NCBI RefSeq assembly: GCF_012516495.1
Contig: NZ_CP051214.1
Span: 310,001 to 374,000, forward strand
Source of the DNA: Mycoplasma sp. 1654_15
GTDB taxonomy: Bacteria > Bacillota_I > Bacilli_A > Mycoplasmatales > Metamycoplasmataceae
Direction of reading: 5' to 3'
Length of the DNA: 64,000 nucleotides
The translations under genes and the position numbers were made by a program. The notes under the pieces are model-generated. The model was not told the origin of the DNA. It saw only the letters and a list, made by a program, of their open reading frames with translations, and made no database searches. Positions 53,361 to 63,921 of this stretch are shown in pieces. Within the stretch, counting starts at the first letter, position 1. Each line of letters starts with the position of its first letter.

Positions 53361-54350
53361 TTTTTTAAGTAAATTAATACCTGCATAACCAATCATAGCT
53401 GAATTATCTGTACAATATTTTAAAGGGGGAATTTTAGTAATAAATCCTTCATTTTTATAGCTTAAAATCAAATTTCTTAACTCTGAATTAGCAGCAACCC
53501 CACCAACTAATGAAATTGTCTTTATATCTTTAAAATCCTTCAAAATATTGTCAATTTTCATCTTTAAATATTTAATTATACTTTTTTGAAAATCTACACT
53601 TATCTGAGCAGAATTAACAATTTTTCCTTGATTTTCAAGATTATTTATTCGATTAATTACTTGAGTTTTGATACCACTAAATGAAAGATCGTAAACGTTA
53701 TCAGTTATAGGAATAGAAAAATATTTTTCTACATTCAAATCAGGATTTTGTTTGTTTAACTTATCAATAACTGGACCTCCTGGAAAACCTAATTTTAATC
53801 GTCTTGCAATTTTGTCATAAATTTCACCAAGCGCATCATCTTGAGTTTTACCTATAATTTGAATATCGGTGTCATTTTTAGCATAAAAGAACTGGCTATG
53901 TCCTCCAGAAACTAACAAAGCTAAGACAGGGAATTTTATATCTAATTGATTAATATTTTCTTCTTTTTCTTCTATTTCTTCTATAAAAGCAGACCAAAAA
54001 TGCCCTATTAAATGATTGATAGGCAAAATTGGTTTATTAATTACAAGAGAAATTGCTTTTGCAAAGAGATAACCCAATTGTAGACTACCTAGTAAACCAG
54101 GTTCTTTTGTATAAAAAACATAATCTACTTTTGATATATCAAAGACTGCTTTTAACTGATCTAAAATGATGGCTAAATTCTTTGTATGTTCTCTCGAAGC
54201 TAGTTCAGGAATAGTTCCTCCATATTTTTGGTGAACATCAATTTGACTAATGCTAAACATAAAAATAACTTTGTATCCTTGCAAAACAGCAATACATGCG
54301 TCATCGTGAGATGATTCAATAGCTAAAAAATATTTATTTTGAATTTTCAT
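53358..54350 (-). CDS. tsaD: tRNA N6-adenosine threonylcarbamoyltransferase TsaD
   Basis: This 330-residue ASKHA-fold protein starts LAIESSHDDACIAVL (family CDETSVAVV type) and has GGTIPELASREH, VSGGHSQFFY, GEIYDKIAR...GFPGGP and SLVGGVAANSELR. It makes the t6A base at position 37 of ANN-decoding tRNAs. It reads away from the tRNA-Ser gene at 54407 and faces rpsT. Confidence 0.95.
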   Translation of the reverse strand: MKIQNKYFLAIESSHDDACIAVLQGYKVIFMFSISQIDVHQKYGGTIPELASREHTKNLAIILDQLKAVFDISKVDYVFYTKEPGLLGSLQLGYLFAKAISLVINKPILPINHLIGHFWSAFIEEIEEKEENINQLDIKFPVLALLVSGGHSQFFYAKNDTDIQIIGKTQDDALGEIYDKIARRLKLGFPGGPVIDKLNKQNPDLNVEKYFSIPITDNVYDLSFSGIKTQVINRINNLENQGKIVNSAQISVDFQKSIIKYLKMKIDNILKDFKDIKTISLVGGVAANSELRNLILSYKNEGFITKIPPLKYCTDNSAMIGYAGINLLKK

Positions 54351-54406
54351 TATTATTTCCTATAACTTGGTTTTTATTAAATTTATGATAAAATAGTATC
54401 TGGTAT

Positions 54407-54497
54407 GGGTCAGTACTCAAGAGGCTGAAGAGGACGCACTGCTAACGCGTTAGGGGTGTGAAAACCCGCGCAGGTTCAAATCCTGTCTGACCCGCCA
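54407..54497 (+). tRNA. tRNA-Ser (anticodon GCT)
   Basis: A 91-nt cloverleaf with acceptor GGGTCAG/CTGACCC, anticodon loop CTGCTAA, long variable arm, T-loop GGTTCAAATCC and CCA. TAAAAT near 54389 is a likely -10 box. Confidence 0.95.
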
Positions 54498-54514
54498 TTT
54501 TTTTATTGCCTTTT

Positions 54515-57421
54515 TTAAAAAAATAATATTGTAAGCAATAAAGAAATGACTACAACAGCAACTATTGAATAAGTAACTTTAAAGTAAATAGAATATGTTC
54601 TTTTTACTTTATTTTTTATTTCAGGATTTAAACTAATAGCATGCCGAATAGTTCTATATTTTTCAAGCCTTTTTTCACCTATTCAAACAATTATTAAAAA
54701 CACACCTGAAGAAATATAAGGAATTAATCAAGTTAGAACTCTGCCTGAAAAATTAAAGACTTTTAGATAATAATCACCTTCTTGAGCAATTGTAGGATCT
54801 GAATTTGCTACAGGAAAGTAGTTTTTAAATACCATTAAAGAAATTAAATCAATTGAACCTAGTCCACTAGGCGTTGGATTTAAATTATTAGACATTATCA
54901 AAATATTAGTTCCAGATAAGAATTTTATATAACCTACAAAATCAAAGACATTATTATAAAGCTCTGGATGTAAACTTTTTTCTATAGCTGTCTGTGTTGT
55001 TCTTAATAAGATAAAAAAATTCATATTTATCAAAGAAAATACAATTGCTTTATAAAACAAGGTTTCCAAAAAGAATTTAAAGTCTTTGATAACGAAATAA
55101 AAGTTTTTCCTAAATAATTCAGCCTCTGCTTGTAAAAAATAATTTAATCTACTTTTATCTTCAATAATTTGAACTGGATTGAAGGATAATAATCAAATAA
55201 AAACTAATATTGCTTTGTGTTGTAATTTAGTTCAGATGGATAAAACTAAAATAATTAAAGTAACAAATAAATTAATAAAAATGTTAAAAATTAGCCAAAC
55301 AAAAAGAATAATTTTGTCTACACTGTCAAATACCAATAAGTTATCTTTGTAAAAATAAAAACCTAAGGGCAACATTATTAAAGAATAAATTAATATAAAA
55401 ATTTGGTGTAAAAAAGCAGCATAAGTAAAAGCTGACAGAATCTTTCTTAGTTTATAACCTTTTTTTTGTAAATATCAATACTGAATAATTTCTCCACCAA
55501 AATAAAAAGGCGTTGAGTTAGCCATAAACACTCCTAAAAATAATGACATTGAAATATGTCTAAATTTGATAGGAATATGAAGTTTTTTCATAATTCTATA
55601 CATTAAAAAACCATTTCCAAGCGAGAAGAAAATATAATATATAACTATGAATAAAATAAATACACGCTTTTTTAAATTAGTTAAAAAAACATCATAAAAT
55701 CCATTTAATAAAGAACTAAATGACTGTCCAACATCTTGATTTGTTATTTTATAAACCTGGTAAAATAAAAAAAACAAAATAACAACAATTACTGAAGCTA
55801 AAACAAATGCTTTTAAAGCGTTTTTCTTGTTTTGTTGTTTTTGAAGTTCATGTTTTGATAATGTCTTAATTTCTTTTTTTATTTCATTTTCATTGATGAT
55901 AGCATCTTTATAATTTTGTTTTGTTAAATCAGATATTATTGTAGTTTTTAAAGTTCTTTTTATCTTGTTATACAAAAAGTAAATAATAGTATTTTTATCT
56001 AGAACAATCTTAATTTTTTCTTCATTTTCTGAAGAAATTGCTTCTAAAAACTTAACACTTTTTATTGTTAAATCTACTAACACTTTTTCTTCATTAAGTT
56101 TATGAATAAAATTTCTAAAATTATCATAATTTAGACGCTGCTTAAATTGATATATAGGTTGAAAATTATATTTAGTTTTTAAATTATCGATTTGTTTTAA
56201 AAAGCAATCATTTTCTTCTTTTAAAGCTTCTAAAACTCTAATATAAAATAGTGCCTGTGAAGTTAAACTATAATCTGTATTTTCTTTATTATTGAAGAAA
56301 AAAAAGTTTTGTTGATTAAATAAAAATACTTGTTGTTTAGAATATTTTTGAATTAAATATTCTTCTTGATTCTGATTAGAATAAAAAACTATTTGCTCTT
56401 GGAAATGTTCTTTTAAAAAAGTCTTTACATAATCAAGACTTTCAAGATTAACAATAAATTTAACTTCCCTATTGTTTATAAAAAATTTTCTTAAATATTC
56501 CAAACAAATAAGTTGTAATTCGTTTGTGCTTAGATATTCAAAAAAGCGTTTATTTTTATACAAAATATCAATATTTTTATCTTTAATTCAGAAGATAAAA
56601 TCTGTATTTTTTTCAACCCTTTTTGTAAGTTTTTTTCAAATAATTTTTTTGTTAAATTTGTTAAATAAATTATTGTTTTTTGAGCTTCAAGACAATGATT
56701 TTATATTATCAATATTATTTTTTTTAAAATAATCAATAGCTACTTTGCTATCATCATTTAAGTTATTAAAAATACCAAATTTGAACTTGAAATTTTCCTG
56801 CAATGACAAAAGAAAATTTGCATTTTTCTCTATATTTTGCTTGATTTCTATAGGATTTAATATTTTTGCTTGATTATTATTTTTTAACTTCTCAATACTT
56901 CATTTTTCTTGAAAAACTTCATTTTCTAAAGAATTTAAATAACTAATTTGTTCAGAGTCTAAAGGTTTTAGCTCTTCTTGCTTAATTTGTAATTCAACAT
57001 AATCTTTTTTCTTGTACTGAAATACATCTAAACTAATAAAAAAATCAAAGTCAAATTGTATAAATTCAGATTTATATTGTTGAAGCGAAAAATTAGTGTC
57101 CTTATCATATAAAAATACTTCTATTTTTGTTTCTTCAGATAAAACACTAGAGATGATACTTCCAAAAACAGTTGTAATTTCGCTTTTATTACAATAAAGC
57201 ATTAATTTAATTTTTTGCTTATGCAACAATAAAAAATGCTTTAATTTCATAGCAAAATTAAAGACATTTTCTTCGTTTCATTCATTTTCTAAAATTCCAA
57301 CTGGGGCTAAAATCTTAGAGTTTTGAATTTTTAAAGTTGATATAAAATACGATTCCAAATCATTTGTTTTATTTTTGGAAGAAGTTTGATAATTTATTTT
57401 GTTAGTATAAATACTATTCAT
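54515..57421 (-). CDS. Flippase-like membrane protein fused to a probable degenerate phosphohexomutase
   Basis: This 968-residue protein reads through many TGA-Trp codons. The C-terminal half has about eight membrane helices with FMANSTPFYFGGEIIQY and NPTPSGLGSIDL, typical of the lysylphosphatidylglycerol synthase/UPF0104 flippase family. The N-terminal half (about 1-480) resembles phosphoglucomutase in order and spacing: a YLSTNELQLICLEYL segment like the sugar-binding TGNE region and a C-terminal subdomain. The metal loop DxDxDR is replaced by FWIKDKNIDIL, so it should be inactive. Start overlaps the scpB stop. The mutase relation is my reading, not proven. Confidence 0.6.
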
Positions 57422-58037
57422 CAAAAGAATCTTCTTCTCTTTGTGAACTATAAAGATCAAATGCTTCAGCTTCTTTTTGAACTACTTCATCTGCATTATT
57501 ATCTGCAACAAAATAATCAAATTCTTTAAATTTAGGTAAATCTTTTAGCGATCTTAATTTAAAATAGTCAAAAAATTTATTAGTTACTCCATATAAAATT
57601 GGATTTCCTACTGTAGGCGCATTTCCCAATTCTTCTACTATTCCTTTTGCTAATAAAGAACCAACAATTGAATCTGAAATCTTCCCACCCCTAATTTGAT
57701 TTATCATTGAACGAGTAACTGGTTGTTTGTAGGCTATTATAGCAGCGACTTCAATTGCTGAATTTGTTAGTTTGTATTTTCTTTCATTACTTACAAAATC
57801 AATTAAAAATGGTTTTACATCTTTTGCTGTAACAAATTTAAAAACATCATTAAACTCTACAATAGTTATTCCTCTATTTTCTCTGTTAAATTTAATCATA
57901 TAGTCTTTTAAAATTTTTCTAGCTTCATTGACTTTATCTAGTTTTAAAGACTGTTGTAATTGTTCTGAAGTTAAACCTTGTTCACCTTGAATGTATAATA
58001 AAGCTTCAATAACTCTATATTTCATTTTCTTCTCCAC
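57414..58037 (-). CDS. scpB: Segregation and condensation protein ScpB
   Basis: This 207-residue winged-helix protein has EALLYIQGEQGLT, AIEVAAIIAYKQPVTRSMINQIRGG and YGVTNKFFDYF, the ScpB signatures. With ScpA it completes the SMC complex for chromosome segregation. It overlaps scpA by about 20 bp and the flippase gene by 8 bp. A start at 58025 is also possible. Confidence 0.94.
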   Translation of the reverse strand: MEKKMKYRVIEALLYIQGEQGLTSEQLQQSLKLDKVNEARKILKDYMIKFNRENRGITIVEFNDVFKFVTAKDVKPFLIDFVSNERKYKLTNSAIEVAAIIAYKQPVTRSMINQIRGGKISDSIVGSLLAKGIVEELGNAPTVGNPILYGVTNKFFDYFKLRSLKDLPKFKEFDYFVADNNADEVVQKEAEAFDLYSSQREEDSFDE

Positions 58038-58764
58038 CTTTGTAAATTTTTATATCACCAAATTGTTTTTCTTGTTTTAAATGTAGTATATGTTTTTTAG
58101 CCATTTCTAATACTGATATTAATGTAATAGAAAAGTGTTTTAGCGTAGGAAGTGCAAAAACTTCTTCAAAATCAAGCATATCATGTTCTTTTAAAAGATT
58201 CAAGACATAATTGCTTTGTTCTTCAGGATTTACATGCACATTATCAGTTTTAATTTGAATTTTTTCTTTTGCAGAGTTTCTTTCAAACATCATCCTTAAG
58301 ATCTCAATTAGCTTCATTTGAGAAGACTTTCCATCTAATTTTGAATCTTCTCTTTTTCTTTTGTAATCAGCATAACTACTTGCTTGTTTTTCAAAGTAAT
58401 TATTTCTATGTTCTAGTTGTTCTCTAAGCATTTCTGCAATTGCTTTTATTTGTTGATATTCATAAAGCATTGCCAAAATTTTATTTTTATCTATTTCTAA
58501 TTCTTCATCAACTTCATCAGTTTTATCAATTAATAAAGCTCTTGCTTTAATGTAAATTAAAGTAGCAGCAATTACTAAATATTCTGAAGCTAATTTAATA
58601 TTTTTATCTTTTAAATGATCGATGATTTTTATATACTGATCAGCTAATTCGACAACATCAACATCTTTGATTTCTATCTTTTTACTTCTTACAAGATCTA
58701 GTAATAAATCTAAAGGTCCATCATAATTTTTAATTTGGATATTTAATTCTTGATTTAAAAACAT
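58015..58764 (-). CDS. scpA: Segregation and condensation protein ScpA
   Basis: This 249-residue kleisin has the typical start (NYDGPLDLLLDLVRSKKIEI), YLVIAATLIYIKARALL, and a C-terminal FSITLISVLEMAKK winged-helix. It bridges SMC heads and binds ScpB. It starts 1 bp after the plsC stop, so plsC, scpA and scpB form one operon. Confidence 0.95.
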   Translation of the reverse strand: MFLNQELNIQIKNYDGPLDLLLDLVRSKKIEIKDVDVVELADQYIKIIDHLKDKNIKLASEYLVIAATLIYIKARALLIDKTDEVDEELEIDKNKILAMLYEYQQIKAIAEMLREQLEHRNNYFEKQASSYADYKRKREDSKLDGKSSQMKLIEILRMMFERNSAKEKIQIKTDNVHVNPEEQSNYVLNLLKEHDMLDFEEVFALPTLKHFSITLISVLEMAKKHILHLKQEKQFGDIKIYKGGEENEI

Positions 58765-58765
58765 A

Positions 58766-59542
58766 TTATTTTCTTGCCTTTTTAATTTGTTTTTCTGAAG
58801 GATTAATTATATAAGATTGTTCAATAATATTTTTAGATTTTAGAGCTAGTGCTTCTGCAGGTTGGGAGGAAACAAATGTTGCCTTAATAGGTTTGTGAAT
58901 AATAACTTCGACAGTAAGTTTCTCTTTTCTATTGGTATCAAAAGCTGCACCTGAATTATTAATAGTGATAGGAATTATAGGTAAATAATTTTTCTTTGCA
59001 ATTTTAAATGCACCAATCTTGAAATTTTGAATATTTCCATCCTCTGTTCTTGTTCCTTCTGGAAACACAACTCCATAAGTTTTTTTCTCACGTACAAACT
59101 TACCAAAATCTACTAAAGTTGCAAATGATTCTTTAATTTTTTGCCTATCTATAAAGAAAGTATCAATTAGTTGCAAGATTCATTTTGTTACTTTTTTATC
59201 TTGTAATTCTTTTTTTGCTAAAAAAGTTAAGACATTTTCTTTATCTTGTTCATCTTTATTTTGTTTTTCTAAAGCTAAATATACAAATAATGAATCAGCA
59301 TTTGAAGCATGATTTGCCACTATCATTGCTGGTGTTTTTTGTATATTTTCATAACCTTTTATAACCACTTTGACATTAAAAAGTTTTAGTAAAGATTTTG
59401 CATATTTTAAAATTAAGCTAGATCTAAAATAAGGTGCAAGTTCTTTCTTTTTCTTTATATGTTTAGTTGAAAGTGATCTAATTTTGTTGATTCTATAAGC
59501 TCATAATCAGCTTCATAATACAAGTTTTAATTTAATTATCAT
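58766..59542 (-). CDS. plsC: 1-acyl-sn-glycerol-3-phosphate acyltransferase
   Basis: This 258-residue protein has the acyltransferase motif NHASNADSL (HX4D, about residues 92-97) and FPEGTRTEDG (motif III), with a hydrophobic N terminus. It adds the second fatty acid to lysophosphatidic acid, following PlsY. It starts 1 bp after the acpS stop. Its next neighbours are chromosome segregation genes. Confidence 0.92.
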
Positions 59543-59543
59543 A

Positions 59544-59864
59544 TTATTCCTTGACCTTCATAACCACAGCTACTACAATGTTTTCTTCATTTGAAGTAGT
59601 AATGAAAAATTGATTTTCAAAATTTTCTATGAAGTATTTTCTTTCATTATATTTTAAATTAATTTTATTAAAATTAAAAAAAGAATTATCACATTTAAAT
59701 AAAGCCTCTTTAATTGCCCAACGAGTAGCTATAAAATTTAGCTTTTCTTCCTCCGCATTTAGTAAACAATATTTTAAAAATTCTTCATTATGAAGTATTT
59801 TTTTTACAAAAGCTTCTGATTTATTCTTAAATCTTTGTTTATTCGTGATATCAATTCCTATCAT
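59544..59864 (-). CDS. acpS: Holo-[acyl-carrier-protein] synthase
   Basis: This 106-residue protein has the AcpS pattern: IGIDITNKQRF at the start (Asp ligand) and RWAIKEALFKC (Glu ligand). It adds the phosphopantetheine arm to acyl carrier protein, supporting lipid synthesis with PlsC and PlsY. It is the first gene of a minus-strand operon with plsC and scpAB and diverges from recU. Confidence 0.88.
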   Translation of the reverse strand: MIGIDITNKQRFKNKSEAFVKKILHNEEFLKYCLLNAEEEKLNFIATRWAIKEALFKCDNSFFNFNKINLKYNERKYFIENFENQFFITTSNEENIVVAVVMKVKE

Positions 59865-59942
59865 ATAGTAAATTCTCTTTCTTTTTTCCTAATTTTTTTC
59901 TTTTTTGTTGAAAATACTCTAAAAATTATAAATATAAATTAT

Positions 59943-60431
59943 ATGATAGTAAAAAACAAAGGAATGATCTTAGAAAAAATTATTAACTTAACAATCGACT
60001 TTTATTGAAAAAATAATATAGCAATTTGTCATAAGAAAAACTTAGATATTCAATTTAAAAAAGTAAATGAAAATTTAAAGCTAGACAAAAGCTATATTTC
60101 TAAAAAAAGCACAGTTGATTATTATGGTATATACAAAGGAATTTTTTTAGCATTTGAAGCAAAAAGTACAAACGAAAACAGATTAAACTTAAACATCATT
60201 CCAAAGCATCAAATAAACTATTTAAAAAAAATTAAACAACATTTTGGTTGTGCTTTCTTTATCATTTTATTTAAAACAGATGAACGTTTTTTCTTGATCA
60301 GTATTGATAAAATTGACTTTGAAAAACAAAAATCTTTAACAATTGACTACTTAAGTAAAAATGGCTTTGAACTTATTTTAACTTATCCTGGAATTATTGA
60401 CTTTGTCGAATTTATAGATAAAATGCTGTAA
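59943..60431 (+). CDS. recU: Holliday junction resolvase RecU
   Basis: This 162-residue protein has the RecU pattern: GMILEKIINLTIDFY at the start, KSTVDYYGIYKG (Asp), FEAKST (Glu-x-Lys) and a C-terminal FILFKTDERFFLI. It cuts four-way DNA junctions in recombination. No Shine-Dalgarno sequence precedes the ATG; the 78-bp gap to acpS must hold two divergent promoters. Confidence 0.9.
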
Positions 60432-60458
60432 TTTTCTTCTTTTTCTTTTATTTTCTGC

Positions 60459-60464
60459 TAAAAT
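60459..60464 (+). promoter_or_regulatory. Promoter -10 box of the rpsB-tsf operon
   Basis: TAAAAT preceded by TGC (extended -10) gives a leader of about 150 nt before rpsB. Confidence 0.5.
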
Positions 60465-60547
60465 TCAAAAACTATTACTTACAAATTATGTCAAACTTTT
60501 TTGATTTTGACAAAATATTTATAAACAAATAAGCATTAAAATGGATT

Positions 60548-60577
60548 CGGTTGGGTGTGCAAAAATTGTGCTAGCCG
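60548..60577 (+). promoter_or_regulatory. Hairpin in the rpsB leader
   Basis: CGGTTGG (60548-60554) pairs with CTAGCCG (60571-60577), and an inner CAA/TTG continues the stem. The block is GC-richer than its surroundings and is not followed by T, so it is not a terminator. It could be a binding site for S2 in autoregulation. Confidence 0.4.
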
Positions 60578-60622
60578 TTAGAAATTTTAAGAAGAAAAAA
60601 ACAAACTAAAGGAAACTAAAAC

Positions 60623-61627
60623 ATGACAGCAAAATCTGAAAACTTAAAACCAGAAAAAGAAATCAAAACAAAATCAGCTGAACATAATTCAGCAAATGAA
60701 CAAAACAAAGAACAAACACAACAAACAGAAGCTACTCCTATTGTTTCAAAACAAAAACTTTTAGAAGCAGGAACATATTTTGGACACAAAGCTTCACAAT
60801 GACATCCAAAAATGCAATCCTACATTTTAAAAAAACCTAAAAATGGAACACACATTTTAGATGTTGTTAAAACTCAAAAAACACTTGAAATTGCTTACCA
60901 ATTAATTCACAAATTAGCTTCAAAAGGAGCTTCATTTATTTTTGTTGGTACAAAAAAACAAGCTAAAAAAGTTGTAGAAGCACAAGCAGAAAGAACTAAT
61001 TCAATTTTCGTTTCAGAAAGATGATTAGGTGGAACTTTAACAAACAAAAAAACAATTTTATCTAGATTAAAACAAATGCAAGAATTAGAAGTGCATGCTG
61101 AAAATAATTTCAGTAATTACACCAAAAAAGAAGGTGTTTTAATGGCTAAAAAACTTGCTAAGTTACAAAAAAACTTAAATGGTATTAGAGGATTGAAATT
61201 CATAAATAATGATAAGTTAATTATGTTAGTAGCAGATCCAAACAAAGATATTATTGCTATTAAAGAAGCTAAAAAAGCTAAAGTAAAAGTAATAGGAATT
61301 ATGGACTCTAACACCGATCCATCTTTATTGGATTTTGGAATTCCAGCAAATGATGATTCTGTTAAATCAATAACTTTAATCTTTACAATATTAGCAGATG
61401 CTATTGCAACAGCTAAAGGAGGTAAAGCTTTATTTGCTTACCAACCTACAGAAAGCATTGTTCTTCCAGAAGATCCTGACAAAGAACAAAAAGCTATAAA
61501 TAAATTTAAAAAATTCAGCGCAGATGCACAAAATCAAATTCACCAAAAAAACTTCACTGCAAGAGTAAAACCAGAAGCTCATTCAAAAGAAAAAGAAGAA
61601 AATAAAGAACAAAAACAAGGAGAATAA
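60623..61627 (+). CDS. rpsB: 30S ribosomal protein S2
   Basis: This 334-residue protein has the S2 core from [19 protein letters not shown], with [25 protein letters not shown] and [25 protein letters not shown]. It has an added Glu/Lys/Gln-rich N-terminal tail (about 40 residues) and a Lys/Glu-rich C-terminal tail, longer than the usual 250 residues. AAAGGAAA precedes the ATG. tsf starts 2 bp after it ends. Confidence 0.95.
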
Positions 61628-61628
61628 T

Positions 61629-62519
61629 ATGTCAGCAGATTTAATGCAAAAAATAAAAAAGTTAAGAGAAATTACAGATGCACCTTTTATAGATTGTAAA
61701 AAAGCTTTAGAGCAAACTGGTGCAGATTTAGACAAAGCTATCGCTTGATTACAAGAAAACGGAAAAACCAAAGCTCTTAAAAAAGCAGATAGAATCGCTG
61801 CAGAAGGTTTAGTTTTTGCAACTAAAAACCAAACACATGGAGTTATTGTAGAACTAAATTCTGAAACAGATTTTGTTGCAAAAAACAAAAATTTTGTTGA
61901 ATTACTTCACTTAGTATCAGAAACTTTATTAGAAAATGATTTTTCTTCAGAACAAGAAGCTTTTAAATTAAAAACAAAATTAGGTAAAACTATTGAAGAT
62001 TCAATTACAGATGCAACAGCAACTATTGGAGAAAAAATTTCTTTAAGAAGATTTAAAAAAGTTGCTATTAAACCAGAAGAACAACTAGGAGTTTACATTC
62101 ACCACAATGGACAAATAGCAGCAATAGTTTTAATTAAATCTCAAAAAGAACAAGTTGCTAAAAATATTGCAATGCATGTAGCAGCTTTAAATCCAGAATT
62201 TATATTTATAAAAGATGTTCCACAAGAACAAATTAAAAAATTAGAAAATGAATTCAAAGCCTCTCCAGCATTAGCAGGTAAACCAGAAAAAATTCAAGAA
62301 AATATCCTAAGAGGTATGATGAACAAAGAATTAGGTAAATTTGTTTTAGTAGCTCAAGAATTTGCTTTAGAATCACAATACACAGTACAAAAATATTTAG
62401 AAGCTAATAATTCTGAATTATTGGAAGTTGTAAGATTTGAAGTAGGTGAAGGAATTGAAAAACAATCAGTAGATTTTGCTCAAGAAGTAGCAGCTCAAAT
62501 AAAAGAGAATCAAAAATAA
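61629..62519 (+). CDS. tsf: Elongation factor Ts
   Basis: This 296-residue protein has the EF-Ts signature LREITDAPFIDCKKALEQTGADLDKAI and ELNSETDFVAKN, then the core GVYIHHNGQIAAIV and HVAA. It exchanges GDP for GTP on EF-Tu. AGGAG lies before the ATG. A terminator follows. Confidence 0.95.
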
Positions 62520-62528
62520 TATAAACTT

Positions 62529-62569
62529 AAATTTTTCTATTACAAATAGAAAAATTTTTGTATTTTTTT
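62529..62569 (+). terminator. Terminator between tsf and ffh
   Basis: AAATTTTTCTATT and AATAGAAAAATTT form a 13-bp stem with an ACA loop, then TTGTATTTTTTT. The T tract runs directly into the ffh start codon. Confidence 0.8.
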
Positions 62570-63907
62570 ATGTTAGATTTTTTAAGTAAAAGATTTCAAA
62601 AATCATTTGCTAAAATGAATGCTAAGACTACACTTAAGGAAGAAGACTTAAATGAAGTTATTAGAGAAATCAAATTAGCATTATTAGAAGCTGACGTTAA
62701 TTTATTGATTGTTAAAGATTTTATCAAGGAAATTAAAGAAAAAGCTTTAGCAACAGAGATTACTACTACATTAAATCCACAACAACAATTTATTAAGATA
62801 GTAAATGAAAATTTAGTAAAAGTCTTAGGTGAAAAACCAAAACAAATTAAGTATAACAAACCGATTGAAAAAATAGTTTTAGTAGGTCTTCAAGGTTCTG
62901 GTAAGACAACTACAGTAGCAAAATTAGCTCATTTTTCACTTCGTAAAAAACATATTAACAAACCATTACTAATTGCTGCTGATATTTATCGTCCAGCTGC
63001 TATTGAACAACTAATCCAATTAGGAAAACAAATTAATATTCCTGTATTTTCGCAAAAAGATAGCTCACCACAAGAAATTGTTAGTGCAGGATTAGAATTT
63101 GCAAAAGATAATGAGTTTGATTTAGTTATTATAGATACAGCCGGAAGACTTTCTATTGATGAAAAATTAATGCAAGAATTACAAGATATAGAAAAAACTG
63201 CTAAACCACATGAAATTTTCTTTGTAGCAGATGCACTTTCTGGTCAGGACATAATAAATGTTGCTAAAACATTTAATGAACATATTTCTTTAACTGGTTC
63301 CATTATTACTAAATTAGATTCAGATGCAAGAGGTGGAGCTGCTCTTTCATTAACTAAGCTGTTAAAAATTCCAATAGTGTTTATTGGAACAGGTGAAAAA
63401 ATTACAAATTTTGATTTATTTTATCCAGACAGAATGGCTTCAAGAATTTTAGGAATGGGAGATGTCCTTTCTTTAATCGAGAAGGCAGAAGAAGTAATTG
63501 ATAAAGATCAAATAGGAAAAATCGGTAAAAAAATTTTTTCAGGTAACTTTAATTTAGATGATTTACTAAATAGTTTATACCAAATACAAAAACTGGGTAA
63601 GATGACTAAAATAATTAAACTTATTCCAGGTATGGCAGATAAAATAAATTCAGATCAAATTACAGAAGCAGAAAAGAAAATCAAACTTTATGAAATTTTG
63701 ATTTCTTCTATGACTATGGAAGAAAGAAAAAAACCTAAATTATTAAAAAACGATTCAAGAAAAAGAAGGATTTTAAAAGGTTCAGGAAGAAGTTCACAAG
63801 AATTTAATAGACTTTTAAATGAATTCGAACAAATGTCTAAAAAAATGAAGGAAATATCGCAAAACAAAGGCGGTATTTTCAATTCAATGATGCAAAATAA
63901 ATTTTAA
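62570..63907 (+). CDS. ffh: Signal recognition particle protein Ffh
   Basis: This 445-residue protein has an N-terminal helical bundle, the GTPase G domain (GLQGSGKTTT about residue 107, DTAGR, TKLD, GTGEK) and a C-terminal M domain rich in Met (IIKLIPGM, MTMEERK). It binds signal peptides with 4.5S RNA. The ATG lies at the end of the T tract after tsf and has no Shine-Dalgarno sequence. An in-frame TTG at 62558 is less likely. Confidence 0.95.
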   Translation: MLDFLSKRFQKSFAKMNAKTTLKEEDLNEVIREIKLALLEADVNLLIVKDFIKEIKEKALATEITTTLNPQQQFIKIVNENLVKVLGEKPKQIKYNKPIEKIVLVGLQGSGKTTTVAKLAHFSLRKKHINKPLLIAADIYRPAAIEQLIQLGKQINIPVFSQKDSSPQEIVSAGLEFAKDNEFDLVIIDTAGRLSIDEKLMQELQDIEKTAKPHEIFFVADALSGQDIINVAKTFNEHISLTGSIITKLDSDARGGAALSLTKLLKIPIVFIGTGEKITNFDLFYPDRMASRILGMGDVLSLIEKAEEVIDKDQIGKIGKKIFSGNFNLDDLLNSLYQIQKLGKMTKIIKLIPGMADKINSDQITEAEKKIKLYEILISSMTMEERKKPKLLKNDSRKRRILKGSGRSSQEFNRLLNEFEQMSKKMKEISQNKGGIFNSMMQNKF

Positions 63908-63921
63908 ATAAAGGACATATT

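Noticed and set aside
62558-62572. TTG at 62558 as the ffh start
   Set aside because: It lies inside the terminator T tract with no ribosome-binding site, and the ATG at 62570 gives the usual Ffh N terminus.
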